64,000 nucleotides of DNA, taken from NCBI RefSeq assembly GCF_030035675.1, contig NC_084482.1:225785943-225849942 (forward strand). The letters are read 5' to 3'. Shown here piece after piece: positions 1-10,527 of the stretch. Each line of letters begins with the position of its first letter. Position 1 is the first letter of the stretch. Source of the stretch: Rhineura floridana. Its lineage: Eukaryota > Chordata > Lepidosauria > Squamata > Rhineuridae. The notes under the pieces were generated by a model. The model saw only the letters and a list, made by a program, of their open reading frames with translations, was not told the origin of the DNA and did no database searches. Both the position numbers and the translations under genes were made by a program.

Positions 1-897
1 AGCTCTTGCCACACTCTATGCATTTATATGGCTTCTCCCCTGTGTGGGTTCTGTGATGCGAAGTAAGGTGATGCCTCTGACTGAAGCTCATTCCACACTC
101 TCCACATTTATAGGGTTTTTCTCCTGTGTGGATTCTTTGATGTACAGTTAGAACACTTCTACCACTGAAGTTTTCCCCACACTCTATGCATTTATATAGT
201 TTCTCTCCTGTGTGGATTCTTTGATGTAAAGTAAGCTTATTTCTCATGGTGATGCTCTTTCCACATTCAGTACATATATACGTTTTCTTCCCTGTATGGG
301 CTCTTTGATATAAAGTAAGCTGAGTTCTTATACGGATGGACTTTCCACACTACAGGTATTCATGCAGTTTCTCCTCTGCATGCACACATTTATGTTGAGT
401 AAGGTGGCCCTTCTGACTGGAGCTTTTCCCACACTCATGCATTCATATCATTTCTCCCCGTCTGAGTTCTTTGATGTAAAGTAAGGTGAGAGGTCATGCT
501 GAACCTCTTTCCACATTCCAGGTACTCATGTGCTTTCTGTTCTATATGGGTTCTTTCATGTGAAGTAAGCTGGTGAGAGTCTGAAACACTTTTCACATTC
601 CATGCATTGATATAGTTTTTCCCCTCTGTAGGTGCCGCAATTTTACTTTGGCTTACTTTTTAATATTTTCTCCGACACTGAACACTTTCCTTTTCTTTTC
701 CCTTTGTGATCTTCCTATGGGATCCAGAGTTCATCGATAACAGCGCCCTGCAAAGTACAGGATTTCCTTTTTCATTGATTTTCCTTCTGCCTTTTAAGTC
801 ACTTCTATTCCCAGATGTCTCTTTTCCCACTCTGTGCTTGCTTGTTTCCAAAGACACCACAAAGCGATCCATATAATGCTTTTTTCCAGCCTTTCAC
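1..897 (-). pseudogene. Unit 1 C2H2 zinc-finger exon, 5' part, running off the left edge
   Basis: The minus strand from 897 down to 1 is the start of a KZFP zinc-finger exon. A good acceptor (polypyrimidine tract then AAACAG) is at about 898-910. The exon opens with a linker reading GERLEK, then degenerate fingers (about 300-660), then fingers still in frame at 1-240 with C-X2-C-X12-H-X3-H spacing and TGEKP-type linkers (for example a finger with helix GRSVLTVH and one with QRHHLTSH). The array continues beyond the window. The linker frame meets a stop (GIEVT then stop, about 794) before the fingers, and upstream fingers are shifted in frame, so I read it as a decayed gene. No KRAB exon or promoter follows on its 5' side; the intron ends at a LINE at about 4,727. 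It matches 34,190-34,973 of unit 3 closely. Confidence 0.8.
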
Positions 898-1340
898 CTG
901 TTTGGGCAAATAAGAAAGAAAAGGAAAAACCTGTAAGGATTTCAAGGCACAGAGAAATGATTGGATCAGGGATCAAACACAATGACCTGCTTCTCTACAT
1001 TCAAATATCCAGAAGATATTTCTGTTTGTTTTCTTTATGCTCACATCTTTCCTAAATTGAGATGCACACACTGGTCTATTGCTGATCTATTTTAAATAAA
1101 TTGTCCAATCAGCTTCCAGCTTCTCCCATATCTGGTCACCAGCCTCTGGGCTACTGGGGCAAATTAAGGACCTCGCTTTCAGCAAGAGAGGTTACCTGTG
1201 TCTGCCCTGTGTTGGAGTTTGAAAATATATCTGTTTTGTGGAAACATGCTTCACTATATACGCATATGTTACACGTAGATTACATTATACATACAGATCT
1301 AGGACAATAGGCTGAAATCGGCATACGCAAACATACAATA
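898..1340 (-). other. Unit 1 intron; shared ~370-bp repeat at 1,085-1,320
   Basis: No coding sequence is visible. The stretch matches 34,974-35,400 in unit 3. The segment from about 1,085 (AAATTGTCCAATCAGCTTCC) to 1,320 recurs at 35,160-35,400 and 13,790-14,030, and inverted at about 17,780-18,060, so it is either a dispersed repeat or a trace of duplicated introns. Confidence 0.6.
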
Positions 1341-2687
1341 ATTCACTAATAGGCAAAAAAACCTTGCGGTTTAAGAATGTACCTATAGCCCACAGATATT
1401 TCTATCAAACTTTAAAAAGCAGGGAAATTGGGCAGCTATAGTGAATGCACCAGGGGAGCAGGAGACCTGACCTCCTCTCTGAGATATTATACTGTCCTAC
1501 AAATTTGTCAGAATGCAAACACAATTTGGGTTGTTCTTTCACAGTCCATTTGACTTGCTGTGGAGCTTGGAAGAATTTGGTAACGTGCCTCTGAGCATAT
1601 GGTGAGTGGTAGCAACACCTGCTATCTCCAAAGATGGAGAATTATATTTTTGTATGTTTGTTGGTGTTCTTACTTTGCTTCTTTCCTGTGTTACTAATGT
1701 TTCTGCAGGGAATCTAAATCAGAAAATGCCCCACCCTCTTATTCATCCTAGAAATCTGTGTCAAATGTATTTTTATTAATTTCAAAGCCTTTTTATTGGT
1801 CATTGTCATGTGATGGTGAAGACAGCCTTTTGTGTTTGATATTGGAGGTTATGTTCTATTTCTATTTTGGGTGCATTAACAGTTGAATCTGAAACTGCAG
1901 TTTGAAGTAAAATCAGACTGATTCCAATATGTTGCTACTTCAGCAATGACTCTAGCTGTTGGGAAAAAGAGGATGCATATTTTCAGCCTGCTATGTTTAA
2001 ACCACTTCATTTAAGGCAAGGTGGGCACAGTCAATTAAAAACATAGAGCACACCTAGAATTTTGCTAGAATATATTTCACCTCCCACTGTTTTATCTTGT
2101 GCAAATTGAGACACTTCTGAGGTCCACTAGAGATTATTTTGCAGAAGTCAGTGCCATTATTCCACAATTATGTTTGGAGTTTTTTTAGTATACATTTTGC
2201 AAAGTGTTGCTGTACTTCACATAGTCATAGAAATAAAAGCAAAAGAAAATGATTTCCTATAGGAAACTTCACTAAAATTGCAAAGTAGATGAGACATATT
2301 TAAAGTGACCATCTGAACTATATCAGCTGTCTTAATAATGTTGCTTCACCCCTGCTAAAACAAGATCAGCACAGCACATATCTTCTTTCTATTATTTGGG
2401 CTGATTACAGGTGTTGCCACCACTCACCATATGCTCAGAGGTACGTTACCAAATTCTTCCAAGCTACACAGCAAGTGGATTGGACTGTGAAAGACCAACC
2501 CAAATGGTGTTTGGATTTTGACAACTTTGTAGGCCAGTACAATATCTCAGAGAGGAGGTCAGGTCTCCTGCTCCCCTGGTAAATTCACTATAGGTGCCCA
2601 ATTTCCCTGCTTTTTAAAGTTTGATAGAAATATCTGTGGGCTATAGGTACATTCTTAAACTGCAAGGTTTTTTGCCTATTAGTGAAT
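1341..2687. mobile_element. Foldback element with ~280-bp inverted arms
   Basis: Positions 1,341-1,621 and 2,409-2,687 are inverted copies of each other, both outer ends reading ATTCACTAATAGGCAAAAAA or its complement. The 787-bp middle has no coding signal. Single arms of the same sequence recur at about 4,389-4,645, 9,590-9,822, 35,570-35,805, 36,600-36,738 and 52,270-52,540. This fits a non-autonomous DNA transposon with long terminal inverted repeats, or a foldback made by recombination between two single copies. I see no clear target duplication and cannot name a family. Confidence 0.6.
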
Positions 2688-2744
2688 TTCCCTGCTTTTT
2701 AATCCGGGAGGTAAGAAATGGGATCCTGTGCAAGTTTGCTGAGA

Positions 2745-3185
2745 ATAGATTGAACATTCGCATGCTTATTGAGTTCAGTGGGATTTACACACACCCACCC
2801 AGCAATCATGCTTAGGATAGGTGAAACTGACCACAGGGGATGGGGAAGGGAGGAGGAGGAGAGAGGGGTAGAAAGGCAGAGGGGAGGATTGGGATGGGAG
2901 CAGGCAGGAGGGGGAGGGGAGAAGAAGGGCAGATGTGGTCATTTGCATGTTTATTGAGTTCAGTGGGATTTACTCCTGTGAAATCATGCTTAGGATAGGT
3001 AAAACTGACGGGGGAGGGGTGAAGGGCTGGAGTGGGCAGGGGAGGCGGAAGAAGGAAGAGGGGAGGAGAAAGGGAGAGGAAAGGGGAAACAGGGAAAAGG
3101 CAGGTCTGATCATTTGTATGATTATTGAGTTGAATTGGATTTACTCCTTTGCAATTATGGTTAGCATAGGTAAAACTGACCAGGC
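2745..3185. repeat. Minisatellite, three ~175-185-bp units with purine-rich tracts
   Basis: A motif around CATGCTTATTGAGTTCAGTG, ending near CTTAGGATAGGTGAAACTGA, repeats near 2,758, 2,941 and 3,114. The copies are separated by G/A-rich tracts of about 100 bp. Related shorter arrays are at 7,280-7,450 and 35,860-36,160, each in a duplicated KZFP intron. Confidence 0.75.
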
Positions 3186-3424
3186 TGGGCCTGCCAACCA
3201 AGACGTCTTCTGTATCTTTCAAAGTTGTGCTGGGGGAAGGGAGAATTCTACCTTGTGGTTTTTCCCATTACAATGTTGCAAGAACACCTGCATTTGGCTG
3301 ACTTTCTCTTCTCTTAAAGATACAGGATCAGTCTCAGGCCCTGAACCTGGCAACCCTACCTCCCACCCAAATTTAAAACAAAGCTGTCCCTGGCCACATC
3401 CACACCAGACCTCTATTACACTTT

Positions 3425-3560
3425 GGACAATCATTATTTATTTATCTATTTGTTTAGTGTATTTATATACCGCCCCATAGCCGAAGCTCTCTGGGCGGTT
3501 TACAATAACTGAAAACATTAAAAACAAATATACAAATTTAAAAACACATCTTTAAAAAAC
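3425..3560 (-). mobile_element. L2-like LINE, 3' end fragment
   Basis: The reverse complement carries the conserved 3' end around AACCGCCCAGAGAGCTTCGG followed by an A/T-rich tail. The same 3' end is at 19,080 and 29,935. Confidence 0.6.
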
Positions 3561-3589
3561 AATTTAAAACAATTTATCGTGGCTTCTCC

Positions 3590-3835
3590 CAAAGCCATGG
3601 CTCAAAGCCAATCATGGCTTCTCTCAAAGTATCCTGGGAAGTGTAGTTAGTGAAGGGTGCTGAGAGTTGCTAGGAGACGCCCTGTTCCCCTCAAAGACCT
3701 TCAATCAGAGTGGCTGACTGTTAAACCACTCTGGCCACTGGAGCTCTCTCAGGGGAATAGGAGTCTCCTCTCAGCACCCTTCACAAACTACACTTCCCAG
3801 CATTCTTTGGGGGAAGCCATGACTGTCTCAAGTGA
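3590..3835. mobile_element. Palindromic MITE copy (AATCCTGGGAAATGTAGTTT family), diverged
   Basis: Two inverted halves around TATCCTGGGAAGTGTAGTTA and its complement near 3,790-3,812 mark a foldback MITE. Better copies are at 10,528-10,855 and 37,351-37,686. Confidence 0.6.
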
Positions 3836-4388
3836 AATCAAGTTAGGTGTAGCTGTGAGGCTTTTACAACACAGACAGTTGGTCCTTACTGAGCATTTCT
3901 TAAATTAATTAAAAATCAGCCAGGCATTTTTTTAACTTTTAAACTGCAGAAGATGGAGGTCAGAGTATGGGGCAAGGTCAGTATTAGAATTACAGGTACC
4001 CTGTGAACATGGCTGATTTTTAATGAATTTCAACAGATTATGGGAACTCTGGCAGAAAAAAGTCCAAAAGGGCTCTGAGTTTTTTTCTCTCTTTTTAGAC
4101 TGTGAACTCTCGATTCTCTCTGACTGTTTTGTGTATCGCCATGAAAATTGAGAGGTTGTTAAGCAAGTGTTTCTGAGTTCAGGACTATAAGTTTTGTAAG
4201 GGTTTGTTTTGAAAGGAGGTTATGAGAAGCATCAGAATGGCATGCGGGGGATATTAACACTGCGGGATGTGAAAAATCCCCGCTGGCTATAGTGTACAGT
4301 TGAATATGTGATTTGAGCCGGCCCAAAGTGGTGATTTAGGGCTACAACCTGGCCATTTTGCTGTGTCCAAAAGGACATCAAGTACAGC
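3836..4388. other. Unit 1 intron, no gene seen
   Basis: No coding signal. From about 4,035 it matches 7,480-7,690 plus 9,340 onward in unit 2, and 36,150-36,600 in unit 3, so it is duplicated KZFP intron. Confidence 0.55.
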
Positions 4389-4645
4389 ACACCGTATCCA
4401 CCTGTTACCAAATTCTTCCAAGCTACACAGGAAGTGGACTGCACTGTGACAGACCAACCCAAATGGTATTTGCATATTTACAAATTTGTAGGGCAGTCCA
4501 ATATCTCAGACAGGAGGTCAGGTCTCTGCTCCCCTGGTGCATTTACTATAGCTGCCCAATTTCCCTGCTTTTTAATGTTTGATAGAAATGTCTGTTTGCT
4601 ACAGGTATGTTCTTAAACCTCAAGGGTTTTTGCCTGTTAGTGAAC
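4389..4645 (+). repeat. Single arm of the foldback repeat
   Basis: This matches one arm of the 1,341-2,687 element, from TACCAAATTCTTCCAAGCTA to the end GGGTTTTTGCCTGTTAGTGA. It lies in the unit 1 intron as in units 2 and 3. Confidence 0.6.
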
Positions 4646-4727
4646 TGTATTTCTTTCAAATATCCAGATATCTGAGGAATGTACCATCCTACTATTAGAA
4701 TGGTTTTGCTTTTCTGTGATAATGAAT

Positions 4728-6690
4728 GGTAGGTAGGTAGGTAATACTTCATTGCTCATGACCAAAGGCCGCCGCAATGATATACAAATACAAATAACAA
4801 AACAGAATACAAATATTAATAGTAAATATGAAAGGGTTAGGGATTAAAAGGATTAAAATTTTAAACTAAAAACCAATATTCATACAGTCCTGTACAATCA
4901 AGGATACTAAAACAGGTATGAAGAGGTGGAGACCGACCAAATGAAACATTTCTACACTAACAACCACTATTCAGGATCCTACATTCTTTTGAAACTTGGC
5001 TCTAATTTTCCCAGCTGCAAAAGCGAAGTTTGCCACTTATCTAGTTATAAAAATATCCGTGCCCCCTAAAAGGACACAGACTTGTTCCAAAGTAGGCCTG
5101 TTATCAATCCGATGGGTGATAGGGGCAAAGAACTTAGCCCTCAGATCTTTGTAAAGAGGGCAGTTCAACAAATAGTGGAGAATATCCTCCACTTTGCCTG
5201 AGTTACATATACAGCAGCGGAGGTAAATAGGGATGTTACCATATCTCCCTGTGAGGAGTGCTGTGGGCATTGTTTGGAAGCGTAAAGCAGTAAAGGCTCT
5301 CCTCAGCCATGGCGCATCTAGGAAGAAAAAATATGGATCCAGAATAAAAGAAGATTTATACATGGGGAACCAATAAGAAAAAGACGACTGCGTAGACGCA
5401 TGAAGATCCCTTCTTTTAGAGGAGAGAAATATTCTATCCTTCAATAACAATTTAGCATGAGTGGAAACATGGGAAGGGGGGCACTCTATACTTATCCCAT
5501 AGAAAGCCAGGGTCGACTTAGTCCTGTTCAGCCAATTATTTTGCAAGGGGTTTTGTAGTTGTTCAAGCAGGCATTTTTTTGGTAACCCAGAGTCATCCAT
5601 GGAGACTAGTCTTAGCCAAAAAAAGGCCAGAGCTGCATGAGCCGAAGCTTCTAAGGAATATAAATCTGTCTCTAACCTCAAGAGACAGACAGGCGTGCCT
5701 TTTGGGGTTGCCAATACTGTGCGAAGGAAAGCATTTTGAACTTTCTCTAATGTGTTCATATTGGTATAGCCCCAGATCTCTGCACCATAAAGCAACACAG
5801 GTATTATTTTCCTTTGGAACACTTCCAGTATGGGTGGTACCAAACTGCCTCCCTTGAATTTAAAAAAGTGCAGTAGCAAATGAATGGAATGGGAGGCCCT
5901 CAATTTGGAAAACTCAGCTTGTGGTTTCCGTGAGAGGGTGGAAGTAAAGGTAAGACCTAAATACTTAAAGGTGCGTTGTTGTTGTATAAGTTTTTCATTT
6001 AATTTCCATATGTGACTCTTAATGTTCCTGCCAAAGACTACCACTTTAGTCTTGGAGTAGTTTATTTCTAAGTGTTCCTTCATACAGAAGGCACCCAGGC
6101 TTCTTAATAGCCTCCTCATGCCTATTTGCGTGATGGAAATCAGAGCTAAATCATCAGCATAAAGCAGCACCGAGACTTTTGAATCTAAAATCGAAGACGG
6201 GAAAAAGGCAGGGCCAGTATTGACAACATTATTAATATAAATTATTAATATAAAAATTGAAGAGGAACGGGGCCAGGAGGCCACCCTGGCGTACTCCTCT
6301 CTTTGTTGGAACCGCGTAGGAAAGCAGACCATTTGCACCTAACCTAACCCTAAGAAACGTGTTGGCATGAAGTATTTGTAACAGGCAAAGGAGTCGTCGA
6401 TCGATGTTTGTGGAGGCAAGTTTTTGCCAAAGCCTCTCTCTGTCAATGAGGTCAAAGGCAGATGTAAAGTCGACAAAATTAACAACTAATCCTCTTCTCT
6501 TATGACAGGAATATTTCTGGATGAAGTGGAGCAATGTCAAGCAATGGTCCATGGTTGACTTTCCCTTAATAAATCCTGCCTGTTCTTCCGCGATAATCAT
6601 GTTCTCATTAGTCCAAGAGTGCAATTTCCCCAACAAATATTTAGCATACAACTTAGCAGCAACATCAATAAGGCTTATCAGGCGAAATTT
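4728..6690 (-). mobile_element. APE-type LINE, 5'-truncated reverse transcriptase copy
   Basis: The minus strand encodes the C-terminal part of a non-LTR reverse transcriptase in two frames (about 6,232-6,690 and 5,037-6,338), so there is at least one frame break near 6,240-6,340. Visible parts are EEQAGFIKGKSTMDHC, the core GVRQGGLLAPFLFNFYIN, the catalytic YADDLALIS, and a C-terminal cysteine/histidine motif (CCICN...HYLLNCPLY). The 3' UTR ends in a TACC repeat at 4,728-4,745. The element starts inside the RT domain. It resembles the copy at 23,090-25,677. Clade is uncertain; an Ingi/Vingi-like LINE is my best guess. It lies exactly between unit 1 intron and unit 2 fingers. Confidence 0.85.
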
Positions 6691-7285
6691 TTTCCACACT
6701 CCATACATTCTTCTTCCCTGTGTGGATTCTTTGATGTACAGTAAATCTTTCACTATGACTGAAACGTTTTCCACACTCTGTGCATTTATATGGTTTCTCT
6801 CCTGTGTGGGTTCTGTGATGTGAAGTAAGGTCTTGGCTCTGACTGAAACATTTTCCACACTCTATGCATTTATACGGTTTCTCTCCTGTGTGGGTTCTTT
6901 GATGTAAAGAAAGGTTACTACTCTGACGGAAACTCTTTCCACGTTCCAAACAATTAAACGGCTTCTCTCCCATATGGGTTCGTTGATAGGAAGCTAGACT
7001 TTGACTACAACTGAAACTCTTCCCACACTCCAGACACTTACATGGCTTCTTCGTTGTGTGGGTTCTGCGATGCGAAGTAAGGTGTGGTCTCTGACTGAAA
7101 CTTATTCCACACTCTGCACATTTATAGGGTTTTTCTCCTGTGTGGATTCTTTGATATACACTTAGAACACTTCTACCAGTGAAGCTTTTCCCACACTCTA
7201 TGCAACTATATAGTTTCTCTCCTGTGGATTTTTTGATGTAAAGGAAGCTTATTTCTCATACTGACGCTCCTTCCACATTCAGTAC
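6691..7285 (-). pseudogene. Unit 2 C2H2 zinc-finger exon remnant
   Basis: The minus strand carries about seven C2H2 fingers that have lost integrity. A short 3-finger frame lies at 6,665-6,973 (helices [27 protein letters not shown]). Upstream fingers at 6,974-7,285 have zinc ligands replaced (a finger reading LERG for LECG, and SVYQRIH and ASYQRTH with tyrosine for the first histidine) and a small deletion in one linker. The 3' end is cut by the LINE at 6,690. The 5' end stops abruptly at 7,283, where sequence jumps to intron matching about 35,980 of unit 3, so the exon start and about 1.6 kb were deleted. The fingers match 34,080-34,350 of unit 3. I read it as a dead gene copy. Confidence 0.85.
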
Positions 7286-7668
7286 AGGAGGAGGGGGATG
7301 GGAGCAAGCAGGAGGGGGAGGAGGACAGGTTTGATCATTTGCATGCTTATTGAGTTCAATGGGATTTACTCCTGTATAATCATGCTTAGGATAGGTGAAA
7401 CTGAGCATGGGGAGAAGGGGGAGGGAGGGGGGAGGGGAGAAGGGGTAGTGGGAGGGAACCGTAGGAATGGGAATGAGAATTCTGACAGAAAAAAGTCTTA
7501 ACAGGGCTCTGGATTCCCCCCGTTTTCACACTTTGAACTCTTGATTCTCTCTGTCTTCTCTATCGCCATGAAAACTTAAGAGAGTTGTTAAGGAAGTGTT
7601 TCTGAGTTCAGGACTATAAGATTAGTAAGGTTTTGTTTTGAAATGAGCTTATGGGAAGCAGCAGAATG
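7286..7668. other. Unit 2 intron with purine-rich minisatellite
   Basis: No gene is seen. One unit of the CATGCTTATTGAGTTCAATG minisatellite with G/A-rich flanks (7,286-7,450) is followed by intron matching 36,130-36,340 of unit 3. Confidence 0.6.
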
Positions 7669-7685
7669 GCATGGAGGGGATTTTC

Positions 7686-9322
7686 TTTTTTTTTTTACAA
7701 TAATTTTTATTCAGATTTTCATAAAACATACAAGACAAAATCATAAAACATTCAAAGACAAAAAACAAAATCAAAAATAATTAAACAAAAAGATAAAATA
7801 AAAAATAAAGAGTAGAATATTGACTTCCCATTTGTCAGAGATCAAATCAGTTATAAATCTATAATATATAACAATCCTGTCTCTTAAATCATATTATAAA
7901 ATCACTTTCCTCCAGTAGTTATCTTAATTAATCATCAAATCTCATAAACATTACTTTATTCTTTCCACAAAAAGTCAAAGAGAGGTTTCAATTCTTTAAG
8001 AAATATATCTATCAATTTTTTTTTTTCCAGGTAAGCATGTCAATTAATCCATCTCATTACTAATTATGATAATCTTATTGTCATAACCATAGTCAAAATA
8101 AACATTTCAATTAATCCATCTCATCAGAATCTGTTAGGTTCAGTAATTTCAGTAGCCATTATTCTATTATCCCTATTAGTTCCATCTTCCATCTTCCATC
8201 TTCAGTAGTCTTGTTAAGTCCAGTAATTTCAGTGTCCAATCTTCCATTATCAGTATTCCATAATAATCTTGCTGTCATAGCCATAGTCATATAGTAAGAG
8301 TCTGATGGGAATTACCTCTATCCCAAATATTTTCTTGCCATCCATTCTGAATAGGTTGCTGAAATACTGCTGTAAAATCATATCTCTGTTCTTTTTTTCA
8401 AAATGCACTGGCTCATCTCTTGAAAGTTTTTCCATTGTCACATGGCTGCAGTTAATTCCATAGGTTTTCTCTATATTGGGCTCCATCACATCATTCCAGT
8501 CCAGAAGATTATCCATGCCATTGATAACTTTATCTCTAGAATCTTCATTAATTTCTTCAGAGATAACATTGAATTCCAAACAGTAGATTTTATTTCTAAA
8601 ATCCATAAACTCCAAATCTTTTTCCTGTTCCACATTTGTTCCAGTCTCTGGGGTCTCCTCTCTCACAGGGACCCCTATTCCAGTCTCTGGGGTCTCCTCT
8701 CTCACAGGGACCCCTATTCCAGTCTCCAGGATCTCCTCTCTCACAGGGACCCCTATTTCTTTAATCTCCTGCGTCATTTTACTCAATTCAATTTTCAGCT
8801 CCTTACAACCCTGTCGCAGGGTTTGTTTCGTTATCTCAATCTCATCCATTATTTTCTGAAACATAGTTACTTCCAGATTCTCGGCCACTTTCTTAATTGC
8901 CATTTTAAAAGAAAAATATAAGAGAACCACTTCTTATTTCAGCAACAATTGGGTTAATACTCCAAACTTGGTGACATCACAGTATAAACAGAACAGACAG
9001 CCTTATCTCTCCATGCTTAAGTAAACAAAATGCAGTTCCCAGGATCGAAACAATTAATGGCGTCTTTAGGAAACAGATTCGTCAAAATAAAATAAACCAA
9101 AAAGAGAGTAGTCTCGGACAATATAATATTCTTCAAAATAAGAATCAGGAATAGAAATCCCTCTTCTGTGTATATCTTTAGAATGCAAATCCAGGACAGC
9201 TTTTTGCAACAAAAACAGAGATAAGCTATTAATTAGTGAATAGCAGAGAGAAGTTATGGCTCCCCGGTGAGATGTCAAAAACCGATCAATCTGGCAAATC
9301 TCTTTTTACAACAACAATTTAA
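7686..9322 (-). mobile_element. L1-type element with ORF1 but no ORF2 (half-L1-like)
   Basis: The element is 1,637 bp and lies between two perfect copies of a 17-bp target duplication, GCATGGAGGGGATTTTC, at 7,669-7,685 and 9,323-9,339. On the minus strand it has about 420 bp of 5' UTR, an L1 ORF1-like frame (8,250-8,903), about 560 bp of A/T-rich 3' region, an AATAAA signal and an 11-nt poly(A) at 7,686-7,696. No endonuclease or reverse-transcriptase sequence is present. The paralogous site in unit 3 (about 36,338-36,362) has a single target copy, so this is a filled/empty pair and the insertion postdates the unit 2/3 split. It was presumably mobilised by L1 enzymes in trans, like mammalian HAL1. 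Confidence 0.88.
8250..8903 (-). CDS. L1 ORF1p-like RNA-binding protein of the half-L1 element
   Basis: This is a 217-aa open frame, starting at the Met of MAIKKVAENLEV; a longer start 9 codons upstream is possible. ORF1p is the RNA-binding chaperone that packages L1 RNA. Visible parts are an N-terminal heptad-like helical segment (about residues 3-50), then three near-copies of a 13-residue repeat (IGVPVREETPETG, about 50-88), then an RRM/CTD-like part with EEINEDSRDKVINGMDNLL and LSRDEPVHFEKKNRDMI, matching the pattern of L1 ORF1 C-terminal regions. It is shorter than usual L1 ORF1p (about 300 aa or more) and ends at DSKIIMEY. Related sequence after the stop suggests the ancestral frame was longer. 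The open frame fits a fairly recent insertion. Confidence 0.75.
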   Translation of the reverse strand: MAIKKVAENLEVTMFQKIMDEIEITKQTLRQGCKELKIELSKMTQEIKEIGVPVREEILETGIGVPVREETPETGIGVPVREETPETGTNVEQEKDLEFMDFRNKIYCLEFNVISEEINEDSRDKVINGMDNLLDWNDVMEPNIEKTYGINCSHVTMEKLSRDEPVHFEKKNRDMILQQYFSNLFRMDGKKIFGIEVIPIRLLLYDYGYDSKIIMEY

Positions 9323-9339
9323 GCATGGAGGGGATTTTC

Positions 9340-10200
9340 AATGCAACATGGCAGAATGTGACAAACCCAGGCTGGCTACAATATTTAGCCACTCTTCTGA
9401 CTCTATAATGTATGTTAATTGTGAAGCTGTAATGAGATCCCAAACCATCTGGAAATAACCTTTGTCTCCTGGAGGTGTGGATATGTGATTTGAGTCAGCC
9501 CAAACTGGTGATTTAGGGGTACAACCTGGCCATTTTGCTGTGTCCAAAAGGGCATCAAGTACAGCACACAGTATCCACCTGTTACCAAATTCTTCCAAGC
9601 TACACAGGAAGTGGACTGCACTGTGACAGACCAACCCAAACGGTATTTGCATATTTACAAATTTGTAGGGCAGTCCAATATCTCAGACAGGAGGTCAGGT
9701 CTCTGCTCCCCTGGTGCATTCACTATAGCTGCCCAATTTCCCTGCTTTTTAAAGTTTAACAGAAATTTCTGTTGGCTATAGGTACGTTCTTAAACCTCAA
9801 GGGTTTTTGCCTATTAGTGAGTTGTATTTCTTTCAAATATCCAGATATCTGAGGAATGTACCATCCTACTATTAGAATGGTTTTGCTTTTCTCTGATAAT
9901 TAATTGTGATACTAAGTAATTAAGCTTAGGAATGAATCATAAACACATTCTTATGCTTGTCAAAGGAAAAAGGAATGTAAACATTCTTTCCTTTGAGCAC
10001 CTAGTCAGTCTTCTCATCCGTGAGGCTCACACATTGCTTATGCCCAGATAGCCTTGTGATTCAGGTAATGAAGAATTCAGAAAGGTACCTCCACTCTGCA
10101 TCAACGCTTTAGATCTGTAATGCCTTGTAATTTAGCACTGAGGATGTGTCAATGTGAACTTGAGATGAAAATTAAATCAAGGGAGTACCCAAAAGAGAAA
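9340..10200. other. Unit 2 intron with one foldback-repeat arm (9,590-9,822)
   Basis: No gene is seen. The sequence matches 36,355-37,020 of unit 3. The part at 9,590-9,822 is a single arm of the 1,341-2,687 foldback element. Confidence 0.6.
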
Positions 10201-10204
10201 ATGT

Positions 10205-10390
10205 AGCAATGGGTGACTTCAACTGCCCTTACACAGATTGGCAACATGTGCGTTCCTGTCACAACCAAGAGGAGAAATTTCTACAAATCCTAAATAACTG
10301 TGCCCTAGAACAGGTGGCCATTCAACTGACCAGAGGGGTGGCCACCGTGGACTTTGTCAAGAAAGCCTGTTCCTCTGGCCTAAAAACATG
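10205..10390 (+). mobile_element. CR1 LINE endonuclease-domain fragment
   Basis: The frame reads MGDFNCPYTDW, then EEKFLQILNNCALEQV and LTRGVATVDFV, the CR1 endonuclease pattern (GDFN motif to the TRG...LDL segment). The same fragment is at 37,030-37,215 in unit 3, so it predates the duplication. Confidence 0.7.
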
Positions 10391-10527
10391 GCTCTGCCAT
10401 GAAGAATTCTGGGTAACATCTTGCTCCTGGAATGCAGCCATATGGGTAATATCCTTCTGCTGAGAAGCAGTTTTTCCTCACTAGATGAGCCATGAGCTCA
10501 GGATTAAGACATCCACACATACTCAGG

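Noticed and set aside
2812-3480. Frames across the purine-rich minisatellite
   Set aside because: Low-complexity repeats without a domain; length results from few stops in G/A-rich sequence.
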